From the NCBI RefSeq assembly GCF_016774335.1, contig NZ_JAETWA010000014.1:124001-188000 (forward strand): a stretch of DNA of 64,000 nt. Reading direction: 5' to 3'. The notes below the pieces were generated by a model, which was not told where the DNA came from, ran no database searches, and was given only the letters and a program-made list of their open reading frames with translations. The stretch is from Luteimonas saliphila (GTDB taxonomy: Bacteria; Pseudomonadota; Gammaproteobacteria; Xanthomonadales; Xanthomonadaceae). Of this stretch, positions 44,401 through 53,165 are shown piece after piece (position 1 is the stretch's first letter; every line of letters begins with the position of its first letter). The position numbers were made by a program, and so were the translations under genes.

Positions 44401-45969
44401 ATGGGCCGTTTTCCGCCCGCCACCGAGCCAGCCGTGACCCACGCTCCCGTCAGTACGATCAAGCAGGACGATCTGATCCAGTCGATCGCCGACGCCCTCC
44501 AGTACATCAGCTACTACCACCCCGTCGATTACATCCGGAACCTCGCCGCCGCATACGAGCGCGAGGAGTCGCCGGCAGCGAAGGACGCGATGGCGCAGAT
44601 CCTGATCAACTCGCGCATGTGCGCCGAGGGTCACCGCCCGATCTGCCAGGACACCGGTATCGTCACCGTGTTCCTCGAAGTCGGCATGGACGTGCGCTGG
44701 GAGGGTTTCAGCGGCTCGCTGGAAGACGCCGTCAACGAGGGCGTGCGCCGCGCCTACAACCACCCGGACAACAAGCTGCGCGCCTCGGTGCTGGCAGATC
44801 CCGCCGGGCTGCGGGTGAACACGAAGGACAACACCCCTGCGGTGGTGAACGTGAAGATCGTGCCGGGCGACAGGCTCGACGTGATCGTCGCGGCCAAGGG
44901 CGGCGGCTCCGAGGCGAAGTCGAAGTTCGCGATGCTCAACCCGTCCGATTCGATCGTCGACTGGGTGCTGAAGACGGTGCCGACGATGGGCGCCGGCTGG
45001 TGTCCACCGGGCATGCTCGGCATCGGGATCGGCGGCACCGCCGAGAAGGCGATGCTGCTCGCGAAGGAGGCGCTGATGGAGCCGATCGACATCCAGGACC
45101 TGATCGCACGCGGGCCGGCGAACCGCATCGAGGAACTGCGGCTGGAACTCTACGGGAAGGTCAACGCGCTCGGCATCGGCGCACAGGGCCTGGGCGGCCT
45201 GACCACCGTGCTCGACATCAAGATCCGCGATTACCCCACCCACGCGGCGAACCTGCCGGTGGCGATGATCCCCAACTGCGCCGCGACGCGCCACGCGCAC
45301 TTCACCCTCGACGGCACCGGCCCTGTGGCGCTGGATCCGCCTTCGCTGGAAGACTGGCCAAAGCTCACCTACGCCCCGCAGAATGCGCGCCGGGTCGACC
45401 TCGACAGCATCACGACGGACGACGTCGCCACCTTCAGGCCGGGCGAGGTGCTGCTGCTCAACGGCAGGATGCTCACCGGGCGCGACGCCGCCCACAAGCG
45501 CATCGTCGAGATGCTCGATCGTGGCGAATCGCTGCCGGTCGACCTGCGCGGGCGCTTCATCTACTACGTCGGGCCGGTCGATCCGGTGCGCGATGAGGTC
45601 GTCGGCCCGGCCGGCCCGACCACGGCCACGCGCATGGACAAGTTCACCGAGCAGGTGCTGTCGCAGACCGGCCTGCTGGGCATGATCGGCAAGGCCGAAC
45701 GCGGCCCCGCGGCGCTGGAGGCGATCAGGAAGCACCGCTCGGTGTACCTGATGGCGGTCGGCGGCTCGGCCTACCTGGTGTCGAAGGCGATCCGCGCGGC
45801 GCGCGTGGTCGCGTTCGAGGACCTGGGCATGGAGGCGATCTATGAGTTCGAAGTGCGCGACATGCCGGTCACGGTGGCGGTCGATTCGAACGGCACGTCG
45901 GTGCACGTCACCGGGCCGCGCGAATGGCAGGCCAGGATCGGGAGGATCCCGGTGGTCGAGATCGCCTGA
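44401..45969 (+). CDS. fumA: Class I (iron-sulfur) fumarate hydratase
   Basis: 522 residues from the ATG at 44401. A GTG at 44434, giving MTHAPVSTIKQDDLIQ, matches relatives better and may be the true start. TCA-cycle conversion of fumarate to malate. Single-chain class I enzyme with [4Fe-4S] cysteines in EGHRPICQDTGIV, TMGAGWCPPGMLG and IPNCAATRHAHF. Other marks are GGTAEKAMLLAKEALMEPID and the C-terminal GPTTATRMDKFTEQVLS. It is monocistronic, with 174 bp of gene-free sequence before it. Confidence 0.93.
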   Translation: MGRFPPATEPAVTHAPVSTIKQDDLIQSIADALQYISYYHPVDYIRNLAAAYEREESPAAKDAMAQILINSRMCAEGHRPICQDTGIVTVFLEVGMDVRWEGFSGSLEDAVNEGVRRAYNHPDNKLRASVLADPAGLRVNTKDNTPAVVNVKIVPGDRLDVIVAAKGGGSEAKSKFAMLNPSDSIVDWVLKTVPTMGAGWCPPGMLGIGIGGTAEKAMLLAKEALMEPIDIQDLIARGPANRIEELRLELYGKVNALGIGAQGLGGLTTVLDIKIRDYPTHAANLPVAMIPNCAATRHAHFTLDGTGPVALDPPSLEDWPKLTYAPQNARRVDLDSITTDDVATFRPGEVLLLNGRMLTGRDAAHKRIVEMLDRGESLPVDLRGRFIYYVGPVDPVRDEVVGPAGPTTATRMDKFTEQVLSQTGLLGMIGKAERGPAALEAIRKHRSVYLMAVGGSAYLVSKAIRAARVVAFEDLGMEAIYEFEVRDMPVTVAVDSNGTSVHVTGPREWQARIGRIPVVEIA

Positions 45970-45990
45970 GCATCGCGCGGCCGGTCGTTG

Positions 45991-46016
45991 GATTTCTCCC
46001 TTCGGTCGAAATGACA
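45991..46016. repeat. REP-like intergenic element (copy 3)
   Basis: GATTTCTCCC followed by TTCGGTCGAAATGACA. Both ends match the units at 8931-8957 and 39477-39503 (ATTTCTC and TCGAAATGACA); the middle differs. It lies 21 bp after the fumarase stop and directly precedes the 22-bp tandem array. Confidence 0.6.
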
Positions 46017-46032
46017 GGTTTCTGCAGATCGA

Positions 46033-46160
46033 GCCCGTCGTTCCAACTGGAAAAAATGCCTGGCGTTCCGACTGGAAACGCCTGTCGTTCCGAATGGAAA
46101 GGCCTGTCATTTCAACTGGACGACCTTTCATTTCGACTGGAAAAGGCCTGTCATTCCGAA
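46033..46160. repeat. 22-bp tandem repeat array, about 5.5 copies
   Basis: Units begin GCCTGTCGTTCC or GCCTGTCATTTC and continue C/GAACTGGAAA(G). Starts are at 46033 (25 nt, longer A-run), 46058, 46080, 46102, 46124 and a partial at 46146 that runs into a REP-like tail (CTCGCGCAGCGGGTGAGG). Copies differ at several positions. The array occupies the 351-bp gap between fumarase and the GST gene; no gene is seen there. Confidence 0.75.
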
Positions 46161-46320
46161 CTCGCGCAGCGGGTGAGGAATCCCGCACGGCGCACCCTCC
46201 TTGCGCGGGGCCATCGCAGGCTGGCCGCATCCGGGCGGCGCGCCGGGGCACGGGGATCGCCCGGTGTTCGACGACGCAGGCGCAGGCGATAATCGCAGCT
46301 CCCCGATGCGTGCGAAGCCC

Positions 46321-46956
46321 ATGTCGATCGTCCTCTATGGTTCTCCCAGCAGCGCCTCCCTCGTCGTCCACTGGCTGCTGATCGAGCTCGGGGTCGAACA
46401 CGAGCTGCGCATGCTCGACTTCGGGCGGCACGAGCAGAAATCGCCGGACTACCTCGCGATCAATCCGCAGGGCCGGGTGCCGGCGCTGGTCGTGGACGGG
46501 CAGGTGCTGACCGAGTCGGCGGCGATCGTCATGCAGCTCGCCGACCTGCATCCGCAGGCTGGACTGGCGCCTGACGTCGGCACGTCCGCGCGCGGCGACT
46601 ACTACCGCTGGATGCTGTTCTGCGCCTACACGCTGATGCCGGCCTACCGCAACTGGTTCTATCCGGACGAGCCGGCCGGCCCGGAGAACGTGGAACGGGT
46701 GCGCGAGTCGGCGCGCGGAGTCGTCGAGCGTGCCTGGCAACAGGTGTCCGACCATCTCGCCGAGCACGGCCCCTACCTGCTCGGCGGGCGGCGCAGCGCC
46801 GCCGATTTCCTGCTGACCATGCTGATGCGCTGGTCGCGCAACATGCCGCGACCCAGCGACGGCTGGCCGGCGCTGGCCGCGCACGCGGCGCGGATGAAGG
46901 CATTGCCTTCCTTCGCCGAGGTCTACCGCCGCGAAGGCCTCGTCGACTGGACCTGA
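46321..46956 (+). CDS. Glutathione S-transferase family protein
   Basis: 211 residues from MSIVLYGSPSS; an in-frame ATG at 46306 is an alternative. The N-terminal thioredoxin fold holds LYGSPSSASLVVHWLLIELG, NPQGRVPALVVDG (cis-Pro) and VLTESAAIVMQLADL (glutathione gamma-glutamyl contact). The all-helical C domain contains HGPYLLGGRRSAADFLLTML. The active-site position following LYGSPSS is serine, so a Ser-type GST is possible. Substrate unknown. It ends 10 bp before the convergent cardiolipin synthase-like gene. Confidence 0.86.
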   Translation: MSIVLYGSPSSASLVVHWLLIELGVEHELRMLDFGRHEQKSPDYLAINPQGRVPALVVDGQVLTESAAIVMQLADLHPQAGLAPDVGTSARGDYYRWMLFCAYTLMPAYRNWFYPDEPAGPENVERVRESARGVVERAWQQVSDHLAEHGPYLLGGRRSAADFLLTMLMRWSRNMPRPSDGWPALAAHAARMKALPSFAEVYRREGLVDWT

Positions 46957-46966
46957 GCGCCGCCCG

Positions 46967-48262
46967 CTACAGCTGCGAGCGCAGCGGCCTTACCACTTTC
47001 TCGGCGAACTTCTCCGACAGCGGCCGGTTCGCCCACATCGCCAGGCTGTACTGCTTCGCCCGCCCCAGGTCGTCCTCGAACACCGCGGTCATCTTCGCCG
47101 CGAAGTCGCGGTCGTAGACGTTGAGGCTGGCCTCGTCGTTGAGCCGGAACGAACGGATGTCGAAATTCGTCGAACCCACCGACACCAGTTCGCCGTCCAC
47201 CACCAGCAGCTTCACGTGGGTCATGGTCGGCTGGTACTCGTGGATCTCGACCCCGCCCTCCAGCAGCGGCCCCCACGAGGCCTTCGACGAGAGCTTCACC
47301 GTGTCCGAGTCGATGTGCTCGCCCGGCAGCAGCACCCGAACCCGCACCCCCCGCCTGCGCGCCGCCAGCAGTGCGTCCGCGATCAGCTCGTCGGGCACGA
47401 AATAGGCGGCGGACAGGTCGATGCTGCGCGTGGCCGCGGCGATCGCCGAGAGATACATCAGGTGCATGCTCTCGCTGCCCCCGGCCGGCGAGGCGATGAA
47501 CAGGTGCGCGTCCATATCGCCGGCGCGCTCGAGTTCCGGGAAATACTCCGGCCCGTTGAGCAGTTCGCCGGTGGTCTTGATCCAGTTGTCGTTGAAGGCC
47601 GACTGCATCTGCGCCACGGCCGGTCCCCCGATGCGGAAGTGGCTCTCGCGCCAGTGGTCGGGATCCTGGGCGTGGCCCGTCCACTGGTCGGCGATGCCGA
47701 CGCCGCCGGTGAAGCCGATCCGGCCGTCGACCACCAGCAGCTTGCGGTGGGTACGGTTGTTCATGCGCCCCAGGTTGTACCAGTGCAGCGGCCGGTAGCG
47801 CTCGACGCGCACGCCCGCGTCTTCCATCAGCGACAGCAGCTGCTCATCCATCTTGATGCTGCCGACCCAGTCGACCACCAGGTGCACGGCGACGCCGTCG
47901 CGTGCGCGCGCGGACAGGGCTTCGGCGAACTCCTTGCCGATCTCGCCGGACCAGTAGATGTAGGTTTCCATGGTGATGGTGCGCCGGGCGCCACGGATCG
48001 CCTCGAGCATCGCCGGGAAGATCTGGTCGCCGTTCTGGAAGTCCTCGATGTGGTTGCCGGCCAGGATCGAAGGGCCCAGCAGCACCGACATCTCGCGCCG
48101 GAACTGGGGGTCGGAGACCGCATGCCGGTGCTCGACCTTCTTCTCGACCTTCTTCTCGGGCGTGGCGAAGTTCATCGCCAGCACCACGACCAGGATCGTC
48201 AGCACGATCGTCACGACGATGACCCAGGTCATGCGGCGGCGGCTCCGGCGAAGGGTGGGCAT
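46967..48262 (-). CDS. Cardiolipin synthase-like phospholipase D family protein
   Basis: 431 residues. One N-terminal membrane helix (WVIVVTIVLTILVVVLAMNF) and two HKD motifs: NRTHRKLLVVDGRIGFTGGV and MTHVKLLVVDGELVSVGSTN, each with the trailing N/D-GG/GS pattern. The type catalyses transfer of a phosphatidyl group (two phosphatidylglycerols to cardiolipin) or phosphodiester cleavage. Only one membrane helix, against two in ClsA, makes it closer to ClsB/ClsC-type proteins. Next on the same strand is outer-membrane phospholipase A, giving a lipid-remodelling neighbourhood. Confidence 0.87.
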   Translation of the reverse strand: MPTLRRSRRRMTWVIVVTIVLTILVVVLAMNFATPEKKVEKKVEHRHAVSDPQFRREMSVLLGPSILAGNHIEDFQNGDQIFPAMLEAIRGARRTITMETYIYWSGEIGKEFAEALSARARDGVAVHLVVDWVGSIKMDEQLLSLMEDAGVRVERYRPLHWYNLGRMNNRTHRKLLVVDGRIGFTGGVGIADQWTGHAQDPDHWRESHFRIGGPAVAQMQSAFNDNWIKTTGELLNGPEYFPELERAGDMDAHLFIASPAGGSESMHLMYLSAIAAATRSIDLSAAYFVPDELIADALLAARRRGVRVRVLLPGEHIDSDTVKLSSKASWGPLLEGGVEIHEYQPTMTHVKLLVVDGELVSVGSTNFDIRSFRLNDEASLNVYDRDFAAKMTAVFEDDLGRAKQYSLAMWANRPLSEKFAEKVVRPLRSQL

Positions 48263-48349
48263 GGGCAGTGCGAAAGGGCCGTTCGGACGCGGCGCGGCAC
48301 TGTGCCGGGTTGGCCGCCATGGCTGCGTGAAGCCGTCGCCGCGGGCGGC

Positions 48350-49507
48350 TCAGTCGACATGCGGCTCGAACCACTCCTGCAGGGAAACCCCGAGGCCCAG
48401 GTAGGTCGCCTTGTGGTTGTAGTCGATCAGGCTCTCGCCGTAGCCGTGGAAGAGCTGCAGGCGGCCGCGCATGGGCAACGAATGGTGGATCGGGAAACCC
48501 CAGTCGAACTGGACCGCGCCGTGCGAGCGGTCGCCGCCGCGCAGCGAATGCCGCGCCATCAGCGAGAACTCGTTGCGCCCGCGCACATGGGTGAGTGTGG
48601 CGTCGCCGCGGCCGATGTAATCCTCCATGCCGGGGTTGTCGTCGTCGTCGCCGTCGGACACCCGGATCCAGGGACGCAGCATCAGCGCCCAGTCCTCGCG
48701 GTCCAGGCCGATGTTGAACATGATCCGGTTCCAGCTGCGCGAGAGCGGGTCGCCGCGGCCGTTGGACTGGTGGTTGATGCCGATCGCGGCCATGCGTCCC
48801 TTCCAGTCGCCGAGGCTGTAGGCGTTGCGGAACACCAGCAGGATCTCCGGCTCGTAGTTGGTCTCCCGGAACGGCCGCGACGCGTCCGCGTTGTAGACCT
48901 GCCAGCGCGAGGACTGCGTGTATCCCATCCAGAGGTCGCCGTTGTCGCCGAACAGGTTCTCCACCGCCTTGGTCTTGAAGCTCAGCTGGAACTTGGTCTC
49001 GATCGCCTCCTGCCCGGTCGCCTGGGTGACGGTATTGTCCGGGTTGGGCGAGAACGGCAGCTCGTTGGTCCGCGAGGTCCAGAACGCGGGCATCAGGTAC
49101 ACCGGTTTGTAGACGCGGAAGTTGAAGATCCCGAGCTTCGAGTCGCGGGCCAGTTCCCAGCGGCTGTCGAGCAGCGATCCGCGCCCGGCATTGGCCAGCG
49201 CCTGGCCGATCTCGTCGTCGTGCCGGAACAGGTCGTTCGCGCGCCTCGCGCGGCCGCGGCCCGGCGCCGCGTCGTCTCCCGCCTGCGCATCCCGCGCTGC
49301 GCGCGCGCGGGCCGCGGCGAGGTCCGCTTCGAGCGGACCGGCCGAATCGCGCCGGGCGAGCGTGTCGTAGCACGCGAGCCGCGCGGCATCGGTTTCGATC
49401 GCAACGCAGGTTTCCAGCGAAGGATCAGCGTCCGACTGCGCCAGGGCCGGCGCCGATGCGAGCGCCAGCAGGGCCAGGGCTGCGGTCGGGGCGTACATCG
49501 GGTTCAT
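48350..49507 (-). CDS. pldA: Outer-membrane phospholipase A1
   Basis: 385 residues. Signal peptide TAALALLALASAPALAQ. After a spacer rich in Arg/Asp, the 12-strand barrel begins near LGIFNFRVYKPVYLMPAFWT. The catalytic segment is AAIGINHQSNGRGDPLSRSW (His and Ser of the HxSNG motif) followed by NRIMFN (Asn). It hydrolyses phospholipids that reach the outer leaflet. It is longer than E. coli OMPLA because of an N-terminal region of about 100 residues with a CVAIETDAARLACYDTLA pair of cysteines. Its start codon overlaps the stop of the MscS gene (ATGA). Confidence 0.92.
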   Translation of the reverse strand: MNPMYAPTAALALLALASAPALAQSDADPSLETCVAIETDAARLACYDTLARRDSAGPLEADLAAARARAARDAQAGDDAAPGRGRARRANDLFRHDDEIGQALANAGRGSLLDSRWELARDSKLGIFNFRVYKPVYLMPAFWTSRTNELPFSPNPDNTVTQATGQEAIETKFQLSFKTKAVENLFGDNGDLWMGYTQSSRWQVYNADASRPFRETNYEPEILLVFRNAYSLGDWKGRMAAIGINHQSNGRGDPLSRSWNRIMFNIGLDREDWALMLRPWIRVSDGDDDDNPGMEDYIGRGDATLTHVRGRNEFSLMARHSLRGGDRSHGAVQFDWGFPIHHSLPMRGRLQLFHGYGESLIDYNHKATYLGLGVSLQEWFEPHVD

Positions 49508-50676
49508 CTGGCGTCGGACCGGCGTTCGAGGAGGTTGACGCCGCCGTCGGCCGCTTGTTGCGCTTGAGCCAGTTGTTCGTCGATGTCGCGGTTGACCGAG
49601 GTATCGGCCTCGGCGCCGTGCACCGGTTCGGCATGCTCACGCGCCTGCGCGGCGCCGCTCTGCTCGCGTGCGGTCAGCAGGTGGTAGGTCGTACGCGGCC
49701 CCTCGATGCCGGCGTGCGCAAAGGCCGTCTTGACCAGGCGGATCGCCTCGCTGCGAACCTTGCCCAGGTCGCTGTGGCGCTGGTCGATCCAGCCGAAGAA
49801 GCGCAGCACGATGCCGCCGGGCGTGAACTCCTTCACGCTCCACGACGGGCCGGGGTCGGAGAGCAGTCCCTCGATCCGGCACACCTGCTCGAGTCCCAGC
49901 GACTGCGCCATCCGGATCGACTGGCCGACATCGATGGTCACGGTGAAATCGAAGCGCCGCTTCGGATTGCGGCTGTAGTTGAGGATGATGGCCTTGAACA
50001 CCAGCGCGTTCGGCAGCCGCAGTTCGTTGCCGTCGAGCGTCATCAGCAGGGTCGAGCGCGAGTGCAGCGCGACCACCTTGCCCTCGTTGCCGTCGACCAC
50101 CACGTGGTCGCCCGGCGCGAACGGCTGGCGCAGGCTGAGCAACACGCCGGCGACGTAGTTCTCGGCGATGTCCTTGAAGGCGAAGCCGAGCACCAGGCCG
50201 ATGACGCCGGCCGACCCCAGCACGGCGGTGACCAGGGCCGTGGCGTTGAGCAGATCCAGCGCCAGCAGCACGCCGAACAGGATCAGCAGCGCACGCAGGA
50301 CGTTGCGGATCAGCCCGTCCATGTAGGGGTTGTGGGTCCGCAGCCGCAGCAGGTGCAGCCGCCGAGACACGAAGCCGCCCAGCCACGCGGAGAAGGCGAC
50401 GATCAACAGCGCGGCGAGCAGCAGCGGCAGCTTCGCCACCAGTTCGGCAAGCCGCGCGGCCACCCGGTCGAAGGTGAAGTCGAAGCGTCCGCGGATATCG
50501 TCGTCGGGCGGGGGCACGGCCGGTGCGGCGGTCGCGGGCGGCTGTGCGGGCACGGCGGCATCGGCGGCCGCCTGCATCGCCTCGACCGGAACGACGGACA
50601 GCACGCCGGCGAGCAGCAACGCCGACAGCACGATGGTTCGGGCTGCGAGCCCGGGAGCGAAGTGGAACGCAGGCAT
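49504..50676 (-). CDS. MscS-family mechanosensitive channel
   Basis: 390 residues. Signal-like N terminus (TIVLSALLLAGVLSVVPVEA), a short periplasmic linker rich in Ala/Pro, then three helices and the pore/beta domain signature GVIGLVLGFAFKDIAENYVA, GVLLSLRQPFAPGDHVVVDG and LRLPNALVFKAIILNYSRNP. It opens under membrane tension to release solutes. The C-terminal tail (EADTSVNRDIDEQLAQAQQA) is hydrophilic. The 4-nt overlap with pldA means channel and phospholipase are produced together. Confidence 0.9.
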   Translation of the reverse strand: MPAFHFAPGLAARTIVLSALLLAGVLSVVPVEAMQAAADAAVPAQPPATAAPAVPPPDDDIRGRFDFTFDRVAARLAELVAKLPLLLAALLIVAFSAWLGGFVSRRLHLLRLRTHNPYMDGLIRNVLRALLILFGVLLALDLLNATALVTAVLGSAGVIGLVLGFAFKDIAENYVAGVLLSLRQPFAPGDHVVVDGNEGKVVALHSRSTLLMTLDGNELRLPNALVFKAIILNYSRNPKRRFDFTVTIDVGQSIRMAQSLGLEQVCRIEGLLSDPGPSWSVKEFTPGGIVLRFFGWIDQRHSDLGKVRSEAIRLVKTAFAHAGIEGPRTTYHLLTAREQSGAAQAREHAEPVHGAEADTSVNRDIDEQLAQAQQAADGGVNLLERRSDAR

Positions 50677-50729
50677 GCGGGGGCGGGGCGGGGAAACCGG
50701 CAGTCTATCGCCGCACCGACAAGGCGGCG

Positions 50730-51233
50730 TCAATCGGTCCACCAGGCCAGCGCGAAGATACCGACCATCGCGAACGCAATGGTGATCTTCAGCACGGTGC
50801 CGACGAAGATCCCGAACCAGGTGCCGATGCCGACCCTGGTCGCCTGGCCGAGGTCGCGGTGTCCGATGCCGCGGCGCGCGACCAGTTCGCCGAATACCGC
50901 GCCCACGAACGGGCCGACGAACACGCCCACCAGCCCGAAGAACAGCCCGACCACGGTTCCCACCAGCGCCCCGACGACCGCCAGCCGGCTCGCTCCGACG
51001 CGCTTGGCGCCGGCGGCGGAGGCGAGGAAGTCGACGCCGATGGAGATCAGGGTGAGCGCCGCGAGCAACAGGACCGTCCACCCCCCGATCTGTTCGAATC
51101 CACCCGCCCACGCGGCCAGCAGCATGCCCGCGAACACCAGCGGCAGGCCCGGCAACGCCGGCAGCAGGATCCCGGCCAGACCGGCCAGCACCAGAAGCAC
51201 CGCGACGGCGTAGTAGATCGATTGCGCTTCCAT
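50730..51233 (-). CDS. DUF456 membrane protein
   Basis: 167 residues, very hydrophobic. AVAVLLVLAGLAGILLPALP and GLPLVFAGMLLAAWAGGF at the start, a glycine-rich GASRLAVVGALVGTVVGLFF segment, VGPFVGAVFGELVARRG, and GTWFGIFVGTVLKITIAFAM at the end. These are the pattern of the DUF456 family, of unknown function. It is 53 bp upstream of the MscS gene on the same strand and may share its transcript. Confidence 0.85.
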   Translation of the reverse strand: MEAQSIYYAVAVLLVLAGLAGILLPALPGLPLVFAGMLLAAWAGGFEQIGGWTVLLLAALTLISIGVDFLASAAGAKRVGASRLAVVGALVGTVVGLFFGLVGVFVGPFVGAVFGELVARRGIGHRDLGQATRVGIGTWFGIFVGTVLKITIAFAMVGIFALAWWTD

Positions 51234-51595
51234 GGGAACTCCGTGGACGGCGGATGCCGTCGGTCGGCCCATTCTGGCAAAGGCGTCGGGCTGGCGCCCG
51301 TTTTTCCTGCGAATGCGGGAGGCGTGACCGCCCGGGGCCGGCGGCCGCGTTGTCTGTTGTGGCACAGGCGCACACGCACGCGCACGGGGCATCCGTCGCC
51401 GGCGACCCATGGCCGGCACAGGCTGCCGAGCAAGCGCCCGTCGGCCCGGCCAGGAAAGGCCACGACGACCAGGCGCGCGGGCAGGCACCTGATTCGTCGC
51501 GAGCGGGTCCGGACATGCGTCGGACTCTCGACCTGGAAACGCGCGGGACGCGCGTTTCCAACCACCTGTTCCATCACCTGTCGGGGAGAATCACC
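51234..51595. other. Gene-free divergent intergenic stretch
   Basis: 362 bp between the DUF456 gene and the small cold-shock-like gene. Frames through it have no recognisable protein. Both flanking genes point away from it, so it must hold both promoters. I saw no clear promoter boxes beyond GC-rich sequence, and no obvious hairpin. Confidence 0.5.
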
Positions 51596-51838
51596 ATGTC
51601 GTCGGAGCGTCAGACTGGCACCGTCAAGAGCATCAACGAAGGCGCGGGCCAGGTACTCGTGGGCCGGGTCGGCGGCGGCGACATCCGCTTCGGCAGCGCC
51701 GACTTCGTCGCGATGGGCGGGCCGTCGCCGTTCGTCGGCCAGCAGATCAGTTTCCTCGTCGACAGCGCCGATCCCGACAGCGCCCACCTCGATCCCGGGT
51801 GGCACGAGCCGCAGGGCGGCGGCGGCACCCATCTCTGA
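51596..51838 (+). CDS. Small protein with a cold-shock/OB-like start
   Basis: 80 residues, ATG preceded by GGGGAGA at 7-nt spacing. RQTGTVKSINEGAGQVLVGR and GDIRFGSADFVAM, then FVGQQISFLVDSADPD are loosely like the beta strands of cold-shock domains (GTVKWFN...G-FI), but the aromatic RNA-binding motifs are missing. The tail is Gly/His rich. A nucleic-acid or ligand-binding OB fold is possible but not proven. A 362-bp intergenic space precedes it. Confidence 0.6.
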   Translation: MSSERQTGTVKSINEGAGQVLVGRVGGGDIRFGSADFVAMGGPSPFVGQQISFLVDSADPDSAHLDPGWHEPQGGGGTHL

Positions 51839-51990
51839 CGGGCCTTGGTGGCACCACACGGATACGACTCGTCCGAGATGGGCCGCGAGGATGCGGGGCG
51901 GACCTTGCGCGGTTCACCCCGGGGACGGACAAGAAGACGCCGCCGGTCGCGTGCGGCCGGCGGCGTCGGGACGACAGACAGCGTCCGGAC

Positions 51991-52467
51991 TCAGTAGACC
52001 CAGGCGCGCCCGTTCTGGACGCGGACGTAGGAGCCTTCGCGAATCCCGCCAAGATCGGCCTGGTGCACGGCGGTGGTGCGCCCATCGTCCATGCGGACGT
52101 GGACCGTGTAGCCGCTGCGATTGGCTTCCACCCGGTTCTGGATGGCGTTGCCGGCGACCGCGCCGCCGGCCGCACCCGCGGCGATCGCGACATTGCGCCG
52201 GCCCTCGCTGTCGGTGTTGCGGCGTGCGAGCTCCTTGGCCGCGACCGCGCCGACGATGCCGCCGAGTACCGGTCCGGCGACGTTGGTGCCGCCCGCGGCC
52301 GAGGTTTCGATGGCGACCACCGTGCCGCAGTCGTAGCAGCGACCCGAAGCCGGCGCGGTGCCGGTACTGCCGTAACCCGGACCGTAGCCGGGGGATGTGC
52401 TGGCGCAGCCGGCGAGGGCCAGCGTGGCGATCGTGGCGACACAGGTCATGCGCATGCGGATGCTCAT
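51991..52467 (-). CDS. Glycine-zipper (SlyB/2TM) outer-membrane lipoprotein
   Basis: 158 residues. Lipoprotein signal TCVATIATLALAGCAS. A tyrosine/cysteine stretch (SGRCYDCGTVVAIETS) is followed by two glycine-zipper helices (VAGPVLGGIVGAVAAKELAR and VAIAAGAAGGAVAGNAIQN) and a small C-terminal beta domain (YTVHVRMDDGRTTAVHQ). GTVVxIET before a double glycine zipper is typical of SlyB-like outer-membrane lipoproteins. The start at 52467 has GAGGAG upstream. A second, unrelated-looking glycine-zipper gene lies at 55408. Confidence 0.85.
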   Translation of the reverse strand: MSIRMRMTCVATIATLALAGCASTSPGYGPGYGSTGTAPASGRCYDCGTVVAIETSAAGGTNVAGPVLGGIVGAVAAKELARRNTDSEGRRNVAIAAGAAGGAVAGNAIQNRVEANRSGYTVHVRMDDGRTTAVHQADLGGIREGSYVRVQNGRAWVY

Positions 52468-52633
52468 CGGTAACTCCTCGACTTCGTGGACGACGGGCCG
52501 CGCGCAACGCGGCACGGGTCGGACACTAGGCTTCGCCCGGTGAACGTCGCGGCAATCTCCCCGCAAACCCGGGCCATCCCGGCGAACCCATGCAGTCGCG
52601 GTTCAGCCGTTGCGGTCGGCGTTGCGCCCGGCG

Positions 52634-53104
52634 TCAGCGGAAGTCCTGGTGGCAGGCCTTGCAGGCCTCGCCGACCTTGTCGGCAGCCTGGGTGACGCCC
52701 TGGCAGCCCACGGGCGGTGCGGACAGCGCGGCGTCGAGCTCGCCACGGAACTGGGCCGCGTGCGCGACGAAGCGCTGGTCGTCGCGCAGCTCCGGCAACG
52801 CACGCTCGAAATCGTTACCCAGGGTGCGCAGCGCCTGCAGGTGGGGCAGGGTGTCGGTGGGGCTGCAGCGGTTGGCGGTCGCGTTCTCGCGCATCTGCGC
52901 GGCCTGTGCCGAGAGCAGGTGCATCAGCGCATCGGGGTAGTGGTCGCGCCAGGTCTTTCGCGACTCCAGGGTGCGCAGAAGCATCACCACCGCCACGATG
53001 CCGATCACCAAGCCCAGCAGGAATACGAACAGGTACTTCGACGCGGCCGACGGCGGTTTGCGTCCTGGCCCGGATGCGGATGCGGGCGGTGGCGTGGTCG
53101 ACAT
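52634..53104 (-). CDS. Membrane-anchored class II c-type cytochrome (c'-like)
   Basis: 156 residues. One N-terminal membrane helix (KYLFVFLLGLVIGIVAVVML) and a periplasmic four-helix domain. The haem site CKACHQDFR is at the extreme C terminus, as in cytochromes c' and c556. A second pair of cysteines (NRCSPTD, VGCQGV) may form a disulphide. It could carry electrons or bind small gases. No redox partner is adjacent. The start at 53104 (MSTTPP) is divergent from tcdA, 61 bp away. Confidence 0.82.
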   Translation of the reverse strand: MSTTPPPASASGPGRKPPSAASKYLFVFLLGLVIGIVAVVMLLRTLESRKTWRDHYPDALMHLLSAQAAQMRENATANRCSPTDTLPHLQALRTLGNDFERALPELRDDQRFVAHAAQFRGELDAALSAPPVGCQGVTQAADKVGEACKACHQDFR

Positions 53105-53165
53105 GGCGGACTCCATAACGGGCACGGCGACGATAGCACGCGGTCCCGCCGGCTAGACTTGCAGG

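Noticed and set aside
46033-46160. Possible CRISPR array
   Set aside because: The copies are directly adjacent without unique spacers, differ from each other, and no cas gene is near. It is a plain tandem repeat.
42016-46884. A 1622-codon open frame on the minus strand
   Set aside because: It runs antisense through the lacI-family and fumarase genes, is mostly Arg/Ala/Gly/His, and is a GC-driven shadow. Only the TIM-barrel gene (42063-43115) in another frame is real on that strand here.
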